A program made the translations under genes and the position numbers. From Maricaulis sp965657935 (GTDB lineage Bacteria; Pseudomonadota; Alphaproteobacteria; Caulobacterales; Maricaulaceae): 12,150 nt of DNA. The stretch lies in the NCBI GenBank assembly GCA_965657935.1, contig CBFHQE010000096.1, positions 1 through 12,150 on the forward strand. The letters are read 5' to 3'. Below the pieces are notes generated by a model, which worked only from the letters and a program-made list of their open reading frames with translations, made no database searches and was not told the DNA's origin. Below, piece by piece: positions 1 to 7,977 of the stretch (positions within the stretch are counted from its first letter, which is position 1; every line of letters starts with the position of its first letter).

Positions 1-125
1 CATAATAACGGGTACAATTTTTTGAGACATGCTTCCTCACAGCAGGGTCCAAACCCTACGCTTTATCGTCTTGGTCGCGCAACTTATGCCGAGTTTCCCT
101 AACGCTGTCGAGACAGCGGTGGCAA

Positions 126-1073
126 TTGATCGGAATATCGCTGGGCGTCGGTCACGCCGATTGCGCGAAAACGGCGGACGGTTCTGTCTGGGCCTCCCAG
201 CATGATGGCAGTGTCGCACGACTTGCTCCCGGCGAAGATGGGAGCTGGTCGGTTGTCGAGCAGGTTCAGGTCTCCACCCTGCCGGCTCTGGGCCTGCAAT
301 GGGATGCGGACGGCCGCCTCATCGTCGCGGCCTCGGATGGACTTTATGCTGTCACACCTGGCGCCGGCACTGCGCAAACGCTGACGATGAGCGCCGGCGG
401 GCGCCCGCTCGGCTTTGCCGATGATCTGGATATTGCAGAAGACGGCACAATCTATTTCACCGAGGCGAGCTGGAAATGGGCCAATGATGCGCATATTCGC
501 ACCTATGCGTATGACATGGCCGAGAACAGGCCGTACGGCGCGCTGGTCGCGCTCGACCCGGAGACCGGCAATACTGATATACTGGTCGACGAGATGTACT
601 TCGCCAATGGCGTGGCCATGGCCGCGGACGGACGCTCGGTCTTTGTCCTGGAAACCTATCGCTACCGGCTTTCGCGCTACTGGTTGGAGGGACCACGCGC
701 GGGCGAGCTGGATGTTGTCGTCGACAATCTCCCGGGCATCCCTGACGGCGTGATGGGCGATGGGCAGGGTCGTCTCTTTATCGCCATGGACACACAGCGT
801 GTACCCTTGCTGTCCTTTCTTCATCGCAATCCGTTCTTGACCCGCCTGATCACCAAACTGCCCGACAATCTCTGGATCCGGGCAGGTGCACCGCGGGCCT
901 TCGTACTCGTGCTCGACGAAGACGGGAATTACCTGGACAGCTTCCACGATCCGGACGGCCGCTTCGGCCTGCTGGCCAATGCCGTCCCGGATGGTCAAGG
1001 CAATCTCTGGCTTGGGTCGCTGACGTCCAACGTGATCGGTCGGATGGAATTACCGGCAGAACTCCGCGACTAA
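126..1073 (+). CDS. Strictosidine synthase/SMP-30-like beta-propeller protein, start uncertain
   Basis: Predicted six-bladed beta-propeller of the strictosidine-synthase-like/SMP-30/gluconolactonase superfamily; the substrate cannot be told and a hydrolase role is only a family-level guess. The 315 residues carry repeated blade signatures: DGSVWAS near 18-24, DADGRLIVAASDGLY near 60-74, FADDLDIAEDGTIYFTE near 98-113, FANGVAMAADGRSVFVLET near 159-177, RYWLEGP at 184-190, NLPGIPDG at 201-208 and a final GNLWLGSL near 292-299. The block from FANGV to NLPGIPDG is typical of the strictosidine-synthase-like branch. The TTG at 126 is the only plausible start near the first blade; the frame is open back to position 9 with no ATG or GTG, and there is only a weak purine stretch before the TTG. 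Relatives usually have some 40 or more extra N-terminal residues, often a membrane anchor, so this start may be wrong or the 5' end damaged. The family call is sound, the start is not. Converges with the phosphoesterase gene at 1138. Confidence 0.8.
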   Translation: MIGISLGVGHADCAKTADGSVWASQHDGSVARLAPGEDGSWSVVEQVQVSTLPALGLQWDADGRLIVAASDGLYAVTPGAGTAQTLTMSAGGRPLGFADDLDIAEDGTIYFTEASWKWANDAHIRTYAYDMAENRPYGALVALDPETGNTDILVDEMYFANGVAMAADGRSVFVLETYRYRLSRYWLEGPRAGELDVVVDNLPGIPDGVMGDGQGRLFIAMDTQRVPLLSFLHRNPFLTRLITKLPDNLWIRAGAPRAFVLVLDEDGNYLDSFHDPDGRFGLLANAVPDGQGNLWLGSLTSNVIGRMELPAELRD

Positions 1074-1087
1074 CGCTGATTGTGCTG

Positions 1088-1124
1088 GCGCGAGTATTGG
1101 CACAACACGAGGCCATTCTCGCGC
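1088..1124. repeat. Imperfect hairpin between two convergent genes
   Basis: GCGCGAG (1088-1094) is complementary to CTCGCGC (1118-1124) across a 23-base loop, and an overlapping TTGTGC (1080-1085)/GCACAA (1100-1105) pair offers an alternative stem. It lies between the propeller-gene stop at 1073 and the phosphoesterase stop at 1138. There is no T-tract, so a terminator role is unproven. Confidence 0.3.
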
Positions 1125-1137
1125 GGGCACAGGAGCG

Positions 1138-1950
1138 CTAAGCGGGCAGCTGCTCTGCCAGCAGCCCTCCGACACGAATGGGCGAGATCGAGGTCGCCAG
1201 ACCATCCGCCCCCGTATCCACCATTACGCCGCACAGCGTGGCTTCGCCGGAGGCCGGCTCGAACCGTGAGGACCGCATGCGGGTCGTAAAGCGCCGCACC
1301 GGCTCTTCCTTGTCCATGCCGATCACGCTGTCATAATCCCCACACATGCCAGCGTCGGTCTGGTAGCCCGTTCCCCCGGGCAGAATGCGGGCATCAGCTG
1401 TGGGCACATGTGTGTGCGTCCCGACAACCAGGCTCGCGCGGCCATCACAGAACACGCCCATGGCGTTTTTCTCGCTGGTCGCTTCGGCATGCATATCAAC
1501 AAGCACCGCATCAGCCACCACGCCGAGAGGCGCCGCAGCCAGCTCACGTTCGATTGCGGCGAACGGATCGTCCAGGGCTTCCATGAAGAGATTGCCCATG
1601 ACATTGACGACGAGAATACTCTCACCCGCTGCTGTCTGGTACAGGTTCGCACCCCGGCCCGGGGTCGAACCGACCGGATAATTGGCCGGGCGCAGCAGTC
1701 GCGGCTCTCGTTCAATGAAGGTCAGTGCCTCGCGCTGATCCCAGGCGTGATTGCCCAAGGTCAGGACATCAGCACCAAAATCGAACAGCTGGTTGCAAAT
1801 GCGCTCAGTGACCCCGAATCCGGCTGCCGCGTTTTCCGCATTGATGACAACAAAATCCAATGCGAGCTGGTCTTTGAGGCGCGGAAGATGTTCCTCCACC
1901 GCCCGTCGCCCAGCCTTGCCGACAATATCTCCGAAGAACGCGATCCGCAT
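1138..1950 (-). CDS. YmdB/TIGR00282-family metallophosphoesterase
   Basis: Calcineurin-like binuclear metallophosphoesterase of the YmdB/TIGR00282 type. Studied Bacillus and Deinococcus relatives hydrolyse 2',3'-cyclic nucleotides; the substrate here is inferred only. The 270-residue product has the full metal site: GDIVGK with Asp8, NAEN at 37-40, GNH at 66-68, DMHAEATSEK with His154, and GTHTHVPTAD with His179 and His181. TDAGMCGDYDSVIGM near 198-212 is also characteristic of the family. An in-frame upstream ATG would add 12 residues. I chose the ATG at 1950 because family members start with a form of MRIxFxGD and a GGAG lies 7 bases upstream; the ATG at 1953 is nearly as good. The protein is cytosolic, with no signal or membrane segment. 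It lies 94 bases after the end of the metH part-2 gene on the same strand, so it may share read-through, but its function does not tie it to the methyl cycle. Confidence 0.93.
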   Translation of the reverse strand: MRIAFFGDIVGKAGRRAVEEHLPRLKDQLALDFVVINAENAAAGFGVTERICNQLFDFGADVLTLGNHAWDQREALTFIEREPRLLRPANYPVGSTPGRGANLYQTAAGESILVVNVMGNLFMEALDDPFAAIERELAAAPLGVVADAVLVDMHAEATSEKNAMGVFCDGRASLVVGTHTHVPTADARILPGGTGYQTDAGMCGDYDSVIGMDKEEPVRRFTTRMRSSRFEPASGEATLCGVMVDTGADGLATSISPIRVGGLLAEQLPA

Positions 1951-2044
1951 CATGATGCTCCAAGTACCTGCGCACAGGATATGCACCCTGATTGGGTAAA
2001 GGCCAAGTTATGCTGCGCACTCGGCAAGCGCCTAAGCCGATGCT

Positions 2045-4693
2045 TCAGGCCGGTTCATAGTCCAGGACCGGGCCCAGCGCCCTTTCACACTCTGCCAGCG
2101 TCCATCCCTTGCGCCGGGCATAGTCCTCGACCTGGTCACGCTGAATGCGCCCAACGGCAAAGTAATGACTGTCCGGGTGCGAAAGATAGAGACCCGACAC
2201 CGAAGAGGCCGGGGTCATGGCGAAACTGTTGGTAAGGCCAATCCCGATGCGCTCCTGAGCCTCCAGCAAGCTGAACAAGGTGCGCTTCTCGGAGTGATCA
2301 GGCTGGGAGGGATATCCCGGAGCCGGACGTATGCCGTCATATGCTTCGGCAATCAACTCCGGTTGGGAAAGACCTTCGGCCTTGGCATAACCCCAGTGCT
2401 GCGTGCGCACCTGCTCGTGCAGCCACTCCGCCGCGGCCTCGGCCAGACGATCCGAAATCGCCTTGAACATGATAGAGGAGTAATCGTCCTGCTGGGCATC
2501 CAGTGATGCCACGAAGTCCGGGTTGTCGCCGGCGGTGACCGCGAATCCACCGACATAATCGGCGACACCCTCTGCTCCGACAAAGTCGAACTGGCAGAGG
2601 CTGGGCTGGTCACCCTGCTTGCTCATTTGTTGGCGCAGGCCATGGAACCTCGCGCGTTCGGTGGACCGCGTCTCGTCCGCAAACAACACAACATCATCGC
2701 CATCGCGATTGGCAGGCCAGAAACCAATGACGCCCTTGGGGGCGAGCAGGCCCTCATCAATGATGCGCTGAAGCATGCGCTTTCCATCCGCAAGCAGGCT
2801 ACGTGCAGCCTCACCGCGTTTGGGATCACTCAGGATCGCGGGATACGTGCCCTTCAACTCCCAGGTAAAGAAGAACGGTGTCCAGTCGATATAGTCAGTC
2901 AACGTGCTGACCGGAATGTCAAAATTCTGTACGCCCGGTCGATCCGGGGCGGGCGGAGAATAGCTGGCCCAGTCGCAGGACCAGGCTTTCGCTCGGGCCT
3001 GCTCCAACTTCAAGCGGGCCTTGGCCGACCGCGCCGCGAGGCGCCGCTCCCGGATTTTCGCGAGATCTGCCTTGACGTTCGCGGCATAGGAAACACGCCG
3101 GTCAGACAACAATGTCGACACCACACCAACGGCACGGCTGGCATCAAGCACATGCACGACCGGCGCGACGTCAATCGTCGGATCGATCTTCACCGCGGTG
3201 TGGGCTGGACTGGTCGTCGCCCCGCCGATCAGCAAAGGAATATCGATCTTCTGGCGTTCCATCTCGGAGGCAACAAACACCATTTCGTCGAGCGACGGCG
3301 TGATAAGCCCTGACAGGCCGATGATATCCGCTTCCTCATCCAGCGCTGTTTCGAGAATTTTCTCACACGGCACCATGACACCAAGATCTACCACCTCATA
3401 GCCATTGCACTGCAAGACTACGCCGACGATGTTCTTGCCGATATCATGCACATCGCCCTTCACCGTCGCCATGAGCACCTTGCCCGCAGATCTGGAGGCC
3501 TGACCGCTTTCTGCCTTTTCCTTCTCCATGAACGGGATCAGATGCGCGACCGCCTGTTTCATGACACGGGCTGATTTGACGACCTGCGGCAGGAACATCT
3601 TGCCCTCGCCGAACAGATCTCCCACGACGTTCATCCCGTCCATCAACGGGCCTTCGATCACGTGCAGGGGGCGTTCGAAAGAAAGGCGCGCCTCTTCGGT
3701 ATCCTCGACGATGAATTCATTGATGCCATGAACCAATGCATGTTTCAGGCGTGGGCCGACATCCTGTTCCCTCCATGACAGGTCACGCGTCATCTCCGCG
3801 CCCTTGCCCTGCCCGCGGTACTTCTCGGCCACCTCCAGCAGGCGGTCGGTCGCGTCATCGCGACGATTCAGGATTACATCCTCAACGCGCTCGCGGAGCT
3901 CAGTGTCGATATCGTCATAAATGTCCAGCTGACCGGCATTCACAATCCCCATATCCATGCCTGCACGAACCGCATGGAAGAGGAAAACAGAGTGCATGGC
4001 CCGACGCACAGGCTCATTTCCACGGAAGGAGAATGAGATGTTCGACAGCCCGCCTGAGACGTGGCAGCCGGGCAACTCCCGGCGAATGCGACGTGTCGCC
4101 TCGATAAAGGCAATCGCATAATCATTATGCTCTTCAATGCCGGTGGCGACGGCGAAAATATTCGGGTCGAAAATGATGTCTTCCGGCGCCAAGCCGACCG
4201 TATCGACCAGAAGACGATAGGCACGCTGACAGATCTCGAACTTGCGGTCCGCTGTCTCGGCCTGACCGGTCTCGTCGAACGCCATGACGACCACAGCTGC
4301 GCCATAGGACAGACAAGCCCTCGCCTGTTCAAGGAACGGCGCCTCGCCTTCCTTAAGGCTGATTGAATTGACCACAGCCTTGCCCTGGACATTCTGCAGA
4401 CCGGCCTCGATCACCTCCCATTTGGAACTGTCGACCATGACTGGCACACGCGCCACGTCAGGCTCCCCGGCGATCATGCGCAGGAAGGTCGTCATCGCCT
4501 CGAAACTGTCGAGCAGCCCCTCATCCATGTTCACATCGATGATCTGGGCACCATTCTCCACCTGCTGGCGGGCCACAGAGACGGCTTCTGCATAATCACC
4601 TTCTGTGATCAGGCGGCGAAAACGCGCCGAGCCGGTCACATTGGTGCGCTCGCCAATATTGACGAAGGTGGCAACAGGTAAGGTCATCGTCAT
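2045..4693 (-). CDS. metH: Methionine synthase MetH, part 2: pterin, cobalamin and activation domains
   Basis: Folate- and cobalamin-binding part of B12-dependent methionine synthase, which moves a methyl group from 5-methyl-THF through cobalamin to homocysteine. The order of domains is complete: pterin-binding barrel about 8-290 (NIGERTNVTGS at 12-22, DVNMDEG at 53-59, DPNIFAVATG at 176-185, SGGLSNISFSFRG at 213-225); helical cap about 305-400; cobalamin Rossmann domain about 404-535, with DVHDIGKN at 414-421 giving the cobalt ligand His416 and IGGATTS at 489-495; and the S-adenosylmethionine-dependent reactivation domain about 580-880, with IRPAPGYPSQPDHSEK near 788-803. The homocysteine domain is absent and is supplied by the gene just upstream. 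Together they make 349 + 882 residues, close to the roughly 1227 of one-piece E. coli MetH. Only 5 bases separate the two genes and they are in different frames, so this is a true two-gene form, not one stop codon. There is no strong ribosome binding site, which suggests coupled translation. A second ATG lies two codons in. Confidence 0.96.
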   Translation of the reverse strand: MTMTLPVATFVNIGERTNVTGSARFRRLITEGDYAEAVSVARQQVENGAQIIDVNMDEGLLDSFEAMTTFLRMIAGEPDVARVPVMVDSSKWEVIEAGLQNVQGKAVVNSISLKEGEAPFLEQARACLSYGAAVVVMAFDETGQAETADRKFEICQRAYRLLVDTVGLAPEDIIFDPNIFAVATGIEEHNDYAIAFIEATRRIRRELPGCHVSGGLSNISFSFRGNEPVRRAMHSVFLFHAVRAGMDMGIVNAGQLDIYDDIDTELRERVEDVILNRRDDATDRLLEVAEKYRGQGKGAEMTRDLSWREQDVGPRLKHALVHGINEFIVEDTEEARLSFERPLHVIEGPLMDGMNVVGDLFGEGKMFLPQVVKSARVMKQAVAHLIPFMEKEKAESGQASRSAGKVLMATVKGDVHDIGKNIVGVVLQCNGYEVVDLGVMVPCEKILETALDEEADIIGLSGLITPSLDEMVFVASEMERQKIDIPLLIGGATTSPAHTAVKIDPTIDVAPVVHVLDASRAVGVVSTLLSDRRVSYAANVKADLAKIRERRLAARSAKARLKLEQARAKAWSCDWASYSPPAPDRPGVQNFDIPVSTLTDYIDWTPFFFTWELKGTYPAILSDPKRGEAARSLLADGKRMLQRIIDEGLLAPKGVIGFWPANRDGDDVVLFADETRSTERARFHGLRQQMSKQGDQPSLCQFDFVGAEGVADYVGGFAVTAGDNPDFVASLDAQQDDYSSIMFKAISDRLAEAAAEWLHEQVRTQHWGYAKAEGLSQPELIAEAYDGIRPAPGYPSQPDHSEKRTLFSLLEAQERIGIGLTNSFAMTPASSVSGLYLSHPDSHYFAVGRIQRDQVEDYARRKGWTLAECERALGPVLDYEPA

Positions 4694-4698
4694 TTCAC

Positions 4699-5748
4699 TC
4701 AGGCAGACAATTCAAAAGGCTCAAGGCCGGACAGACGCATGGTGGACGCGGCCGAGCGGATCTGACGCGGTTCGGCGCCCTCAACATGGCGGGCAATCGC
4801 AGAGATATGGGCAGGTGTCGTTCCACAGCACCCGCAGACAATATTGACCAGCCCGGACTGGGCCCAGTCTGCCAGATGTCCGGCTGTTTCATGGGGCTGC
4901 TCGTCGTATTCACCCATATCATTGGGCAGGCCGGCGTTGGGATAGGCGATGATACGCGTATCGGCGACCCGGGAAATCTCGGCGATATACTGACGCATAT
5001 CTGCCGCACCCAGCGCACAGTTGAGACCTATCGCCCACGGTTTGGCGTGGCGAACGGAGTACCAGAACGCTTCCGCCGTCTGCCCGGATAGAGTCCGGCC
5101 GGAACGGTCCGTAATGGTGCCCGAGATGATGATCGGAATATCCTTGCCGGACTCCGCACGCAGATCCAGCAATGCCTTGATCGCCGCCTTGGCGTTGAGT
5201 GTGTCGAAAATCGTCTCGACCAGAAAGAAGTCAACGAAGGCTTCCATTGCCCGAGCTTGTTCAAGATAGGCTTCACGGACCTTGCCGAAATCAGTATCGC
5301 GATAGCCTGGATCATTCACGTCGGGAGAAATCGAGAGTGTCTTGTTGGTCGGTCCGATCGCGCCGGCAACGCCTTTCGGCGAACCGGTTTCGGCTGTCGA
5401 AGCGTCCGCGGCCTCACGCGCCAGACGGGCACCTTCGCGGGCAATCTCCGCTGCGTATTCCTCCATCTGGTAATCCGCCTGCGCAATACGTGTCGCGGAA
5501 AACGTGTTGGTCTCGATGATATCGGCACCGGCGGCGAAATAGGCCGAATGAATGGCTCGTACGGAGTCCGACGCGGTTAGATTGAGAATGTCGTTATTGC
5601 CCTGGATCGGCGCGGTCCAATCTGCAAAACGTTCGCCGCGATAACCGTCCTCATCCAGTTTGAGGTCCTGGATCTGGGTGCCCATGGCACCATCAAGGAC
5701 GAGGACACGACCACGGCCAATCTCGGAAAGCTTCTCGGCATTGCTCAT
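4699..5748 (-). CDS. metH: Methionine synthase MetH, part 1: homocysteine-binding zinc domain
   Basis: Homocysteine S-methyltransferase domain, encoded as a separate 349-residue protein. It is expected to bind and activate homocysteine through zinc and to accept the methyl group from methylcobalamin on the product of the next gene. Visible marks are VLDGAMGTQIQ at 17-27, ADIIETNTFSAT at 75-86, GAIGPTNKTLSISPDVNDPGYR at 129-150, FLVETIFDTLNAK at 175-187, and the three zinc ligands: Cys244 in GLNCALGA plus the pair Cys307 and Cys308 in GCCGTTPAHI. The barrel appears whole. The ATG at 5748 overlaps the metF stop by 4 bases (ATGA), a strong sign of translational coupling, and the part-2 gene follows after 5 bases. 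Free-standing homocysteine methyltransferases (MmuM, BHMT types) are an alternative in isolation, but the direct pairing with a MetH that lacks exactly this domain decides it. Two-gene metH is found in several alphaproteobacteria. Confidence 0.96.
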   Translation of the reverse strand: MSNAEKLSEIGRGRVLVLDGAMGTQIQDLKLDEDGYRGERFADWTAPIQGNNDILNLTASDSVRAIHSAYFAAGADIIETNTFSATRIAQADYQMEEYAAEIAREGARLAREAADASTAETGSPKGVAGAIGPTNKTLSISPDVNDPGYRDTDFGKVREAYLEQARAMEAFVDFFLVETIFDTLNAKAAIKALLDLRAESGKDIPIIISGTITDRSGRTLSGQTAEAFWYSVRHAKPWAIGLNCALGAADMRQYIAEISRVADTRIIAYPNAGLPNDMGEYDEQPHETAGHLADWAQSGLVNIVCGCCGTTPAHISAIARHVEGAEPRQIRSAASTMRLSGLEPFELSA

Positions 5749-6623
5749 GTCATATTTCCCGAAGCGCAGGACGGTTTGGGGCGCACGCCCAGCAGACGAC
5801 AGGTCGACAGCGCCAGCTCTGCCCGGTTGAGCGTGTAGAAGTGAAAACCGTCAACGCCGCCACCCTCGAGCTTGTTGACCAGATTGGCCGCGACATGCGC
5901 AGTTACCAGCTGACGGGTCGAGGGGTCATCTTCAAGACCTTCGTAAAGCTCGTGCAGCCACTGCGGGATCGTCGTGCCACACAAGGCCGCTATACGCTGC
6001 AACCCGACAAAGTTCGGCTGCAACATGATGCCGGGAATGATGGGTATGTTGATACCCGCACGCACCGCCTCATCCCGGAAGCGGAAGAAGACATCGGGAT
6101 AGAAAAAGAACTGCGTGATCGCCCGTGTTGCTCCTGCATCTATTTTCGCTTTCAGCAGGTCCAGGTCATGTTCAAGGTTGGGGCTTTCAGGATGTTTCTC
6201 AGGATAGCAACCCACCGAGATCTCGAAATCGGCTATTTTGCGAATACCAGCGGCGAGCTCGGCTGCATTTGCGTAGCCGCCTGCGTGCGGCACGTAGCGT
6301 TCGCCTATGCCTTCCGGGGGATCTCCGCGCAGGGCAACGATGTGGCGAACCCCGCTGGTCCAGTAGTCCCGGATAACGCCATCAACCTCCGCTCGGGATG
6401 CACCAACGCAAGTCAGGTGAGCGGCCGGAGCGATACCGGTTTCCTGGACGATCCGACGTACGGTTCGGTGTGTCCGGTCTCGAGTCGAACCACCCGCACC
6501 ATAGGTCACAGAAACAAAATCAGGCGCCAAAGCTTCCAGCCGCGAGATTGAATCCCACAGTGTTTGCTCCATGGCCTCGCTCTTTGGCGGGAAAAACTCG
6601 AAGGAAATTATCTTGTTAGCCAC
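5745..6623 (-). CDS. metF: Methylenetetrahydrofolate reductase MetF
   Basis: Flavin-dependent reduction of 5,10-methylene-THF to 5-methyl-THF, the methyl donor for MetH. The 292-residue protein has the usual bacterial MetF length and barrel landmarks: SFEFFPPK at 7-14 with the catalytic Glu9 (the counterpart of E. coli Glu28), TYGAGGSTRDRT at 40-51, ALRGDPP at 97-103 with the conserved Asp101, GCYPEKHPES at 138-147, QFFFYPD at 171-177, IPGIMLQPN at 196-204 and HFYTLNR at 261-267. The start is GTG at 6623; a GAGG lies 8 bases upstream and the FEFFPPK motif sits at the expected distance. It is the first gene of the metF-metH-metH operon and shares a 4-base overlap with the next gene. Its promoter lies over a perfect palindrome 34 bases upstream of the start, so it is probably repressed by the same factor that acts on metK across the divergent region. 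Confidence 0.97.
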   Translation of the reverse strand: MANKIISFEFFPPKSEAMEQTLWDSISRLEALAPDFVSVTYGAGGSTRDRTHRTVRRIVQETGIAPAAHLTCVGASRAEVDGVIRDYWTSGVRHIVALRGDPPEGIGERYVPHAGGYANAAELAAGIRKIADFEISVGCYPEKHPESPNLEHDLDLLKAKIDAGATRAITQFFFYPDVFFRFRDEAVRAGINIPIIPGIMLQPNFVGLQRIAALCGTTIPQWLHELYEGLEDDPSTRQLVTAHVAANLVNKLEGGGVDGFHFYTLNRAELALSTCRLLGVRPKPSCASGNMT

Positions 6624-6656
6624 GGGGGAGGCCTCGGCTCAATTGGTTATTACGAC

Positions 6657-6672
6657 ATAAAGATATCTTTAT
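6657..6672. promoter_or_regulatory. Perfect palindromic operator at the metF promoter
   Basis: ATAAAGATATCTTTAT is a perfect 16-bp inverted repeat. It covers the likely metF -10 element and start point, and a near-identical copy precedes metK. A symmetrical AT-rich site of this size suits a dimeric winged-helix repressor. The biological setting fits SahR, the ArsR-family regulator known to control methyl-cycle genes in Proteobacteria, but the regulator identity is inference and no such gene is in the window. A further degenerate half-site, ATCTTT, lies at 6678-6683. Confidence 0.7.
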
Positions 6673-6696
6673 ATACTATCTTTGACGATCCGTTAA
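6668..6696 (-). promoter_or_regulatory. Probable metF promoter
   Basis: On the minus strand, TTAACG (6696-6691) and TATAAA (6673-6668) are separated by exactly 17 bases, a good sigma-70-type spacing. Transcription would start near 6660, giving a short leader before the GTG at 6623. The -10 element runs into the perfect palindrome at 6657-6672, so a protein bound there would block polymerase. This is read from the sequence only; no start site has been mapped. Confidence 0.6.
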
Positions 6697-6760
6697 CATG
6701 GTCGCTGCATGAAATTAAAAACTTGCATAAGGGGTTGATGTCTGATCTATCCCGCGCCAC

Positions 6761-6776
6761 ATAAAGCAATCTTTAT
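6761..6776. promoter_or_regulatory. Second copy of the operator, upstream of metK
   Basis: ATAAAGCAATCTTTAT differs from the perfect palindrome at 6657-6672 only in the central bases. The flanks also match: a C before and AT after the right arm. It ends two bases before the metK ribosome binding site GAGGA (6779-6783). Possible promoter elements are TTGATG at 6735-6740 with CATAAA at 6760-6765 (long 19-base spacer), or TTGCAT at 6723-6728 with TCTATC at 6746-6751. In the first the operator covers the -10; in the second it covers the first transcribed bases. Either arrangement permits repression. Confidence 0.65.
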
Positions 6777-6790
6777 ATGAGGAACTTGTA

Positions 6791-7963
6791 GTGAGCCGTA
6801 CGTCCTACATCTTCACCTCCGAAAGCGTTTCCGAAGGCCACCCTGACAAGGTCTGCGATCGTGTATCGGATGCTATTGTCGATCTCTTCCTGTCCAAGGA
6901 CCCGGAAGCGCGTGTCGCCTGTGAAACCCTGACCACGACCAACCAGATCGTACTCGCGGGCGAAGTCCGCTGCGCCGGCGAGATCCTGGATGCTGAAATA
7001 GAAGCAGCCGCCCGCAATGCCGTGCGTGATATCGGTTACGAGCAGGATGGCTTCCACTGGGAGAAATCCGCGGTACAGAACTTTCTTCACGAGCAGTCCA
7101 CGGATATCGCAGCCGGCGTTGATGCCGGAAGCGGCACCTTTACCGAGGAGGGTGCAGGCGATCAGGGCATCATGTTCGGTTATGCGACAGATGAAACGCC
7201 TGAGCTGATGCCGGCGCCAATCCAGTTCTCACACCAGATTCTCGAACGCATGGCGGCTGTACGCAAATCCGGCGAGCGTCCGGAATTCGAGCCGGATGCG
7301 AAGTCCCAGGTCACACTGCGTTATGAAAATGGCGTTCCTGTAGGCGCGACTTCGGTTGTCGTCTCCACGCAGCACAAGGACGGTTTCTCGCCGGCCGACA
7401 TCCGCGAACTGGTGCGCCCGATCGTCACCGATATACTGCCCGAGGGCTGGTTTCCGCCGGAAGAGGAGTTCTACGTGAACCCGACCGGCAATTTCGTCAT
7501 CGGTGGTCCAGATGGTGATGCCGGCCTGACTGGTCGCAAGATCATCGTCGACACTTATGGCGGGGCGGCTCCGCACGGCGGTGGCGCGTTCTCAGGCAAG
7601 GACCCGACCAAGGTCGACCGTTCAGCGGCCTATGCCTGTCGCTGGCTGGCCAAGAATGTCGTTGCAGCCGGCCTCTCCAAGAAGTGCACCATTCAGGTGT
7701 CCTACGCGATCGGCGTGGCCAAGCCGCTCTCGCTCTATGTGGACCTGCACGGAACCGGTAACATCGCGGAAGCCAAGCTCGAGGACGCGCTGATGCAGAT
7801 CGCCGACCTTTCGCCGCGCGGTATTCGCATCCGCCTGCAACTCAACCGCCCGATCTACGCCCGCACGGCAGCCTACGGCCATTTCGGCCGCACGCCGGAC
7901 AGCGATGGCGGCTTCTCCTGGGAGAAGACAGACCTGGTCGACGCGCTCAAATCGCTCGCATAA
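6791..7963 (+). CDS. metK: S-adenosylmethionine synthase MetK
   Basis: Forms S-adenosylmethionine from methionine and ATP, releasing phosphate and pyrophosphate; normally a cytosolic tetramer. The 390 residues match the family length. Signature motifs are all present: FTSESVSEGHPDK at 8-20 with catalytic His17, the GAGDQGIMFGYA hexapeptide region at 121-132, DAGLTGRKIIVDTYGG at 243-258 and the P-loop-like GGGAFSGKDPTKVDRS at 263-278, followed by YAIGVAKPLS near 305-314. The start is GTG at 6791, supported by GAGGA 7 bases upstream and by the family's usual short N-terminus. It is divergent from metF and preceded by the second operator copy. ahcY follows 72 bases later in the same direction, so the two probably share a transcript. 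Confidence 0.98.
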   Translation: MSRTSYIFTSESVSEGHPDKVCDRVSDAIVDLFLSKDPEARVACETLTTTNQIVLAGEVRCAGEILDAEIEAAARNAVRDIGYEQDGFHWEKSAVQNFLHEQSTDIAAGVDAGSGTFTEEGAGDQGIMFGYATDETPELMPAPIQFSHQILERMAAVRKSGERPEFEPDAKSQVTLRYENGVPVGATSVVVSTQHKDGFSPADIRELVRPIVTDILPEGWFPPEEEFYVNPTGNFVIGGPDGDAGLTGRKIIVDTYGGAAPHGGGAFSGKDPTKVDRSAAYACRWLAKNVVAAGLSKKCTIQVSYAIGVAKPLSLYVDLHGTGNIAEAKLEDALMQIADLSPRGIRIRLQLNRPIYARTAAYGHFGRTPDSDGGFSWEKTDLVDALKSLA

Positions 7964-7977
7964 CGAACACAAAAATC

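Noticed and set aside
99..998. A 299-codon minus-strand open frame opposite the beta-propeller gene
   Set aside because: The plus-strand frame has clear repeated propeller motifs; the antisense product has none.
1408..2235. A 275-codon plus-strand open frame over the phosphoesterase gene and the end of metH part 2
   Set aside because: It is antisense to two confident genes and has no recognisable domain.
6624..6790. SAM riboswitch (SAM-II, SAM-V or SAM/SAH type) upstream of metF or metK
   Set aside because: No matching conserved pseudoknot or core sequence was seen; the palindromes and short leaders fit protein operators better.
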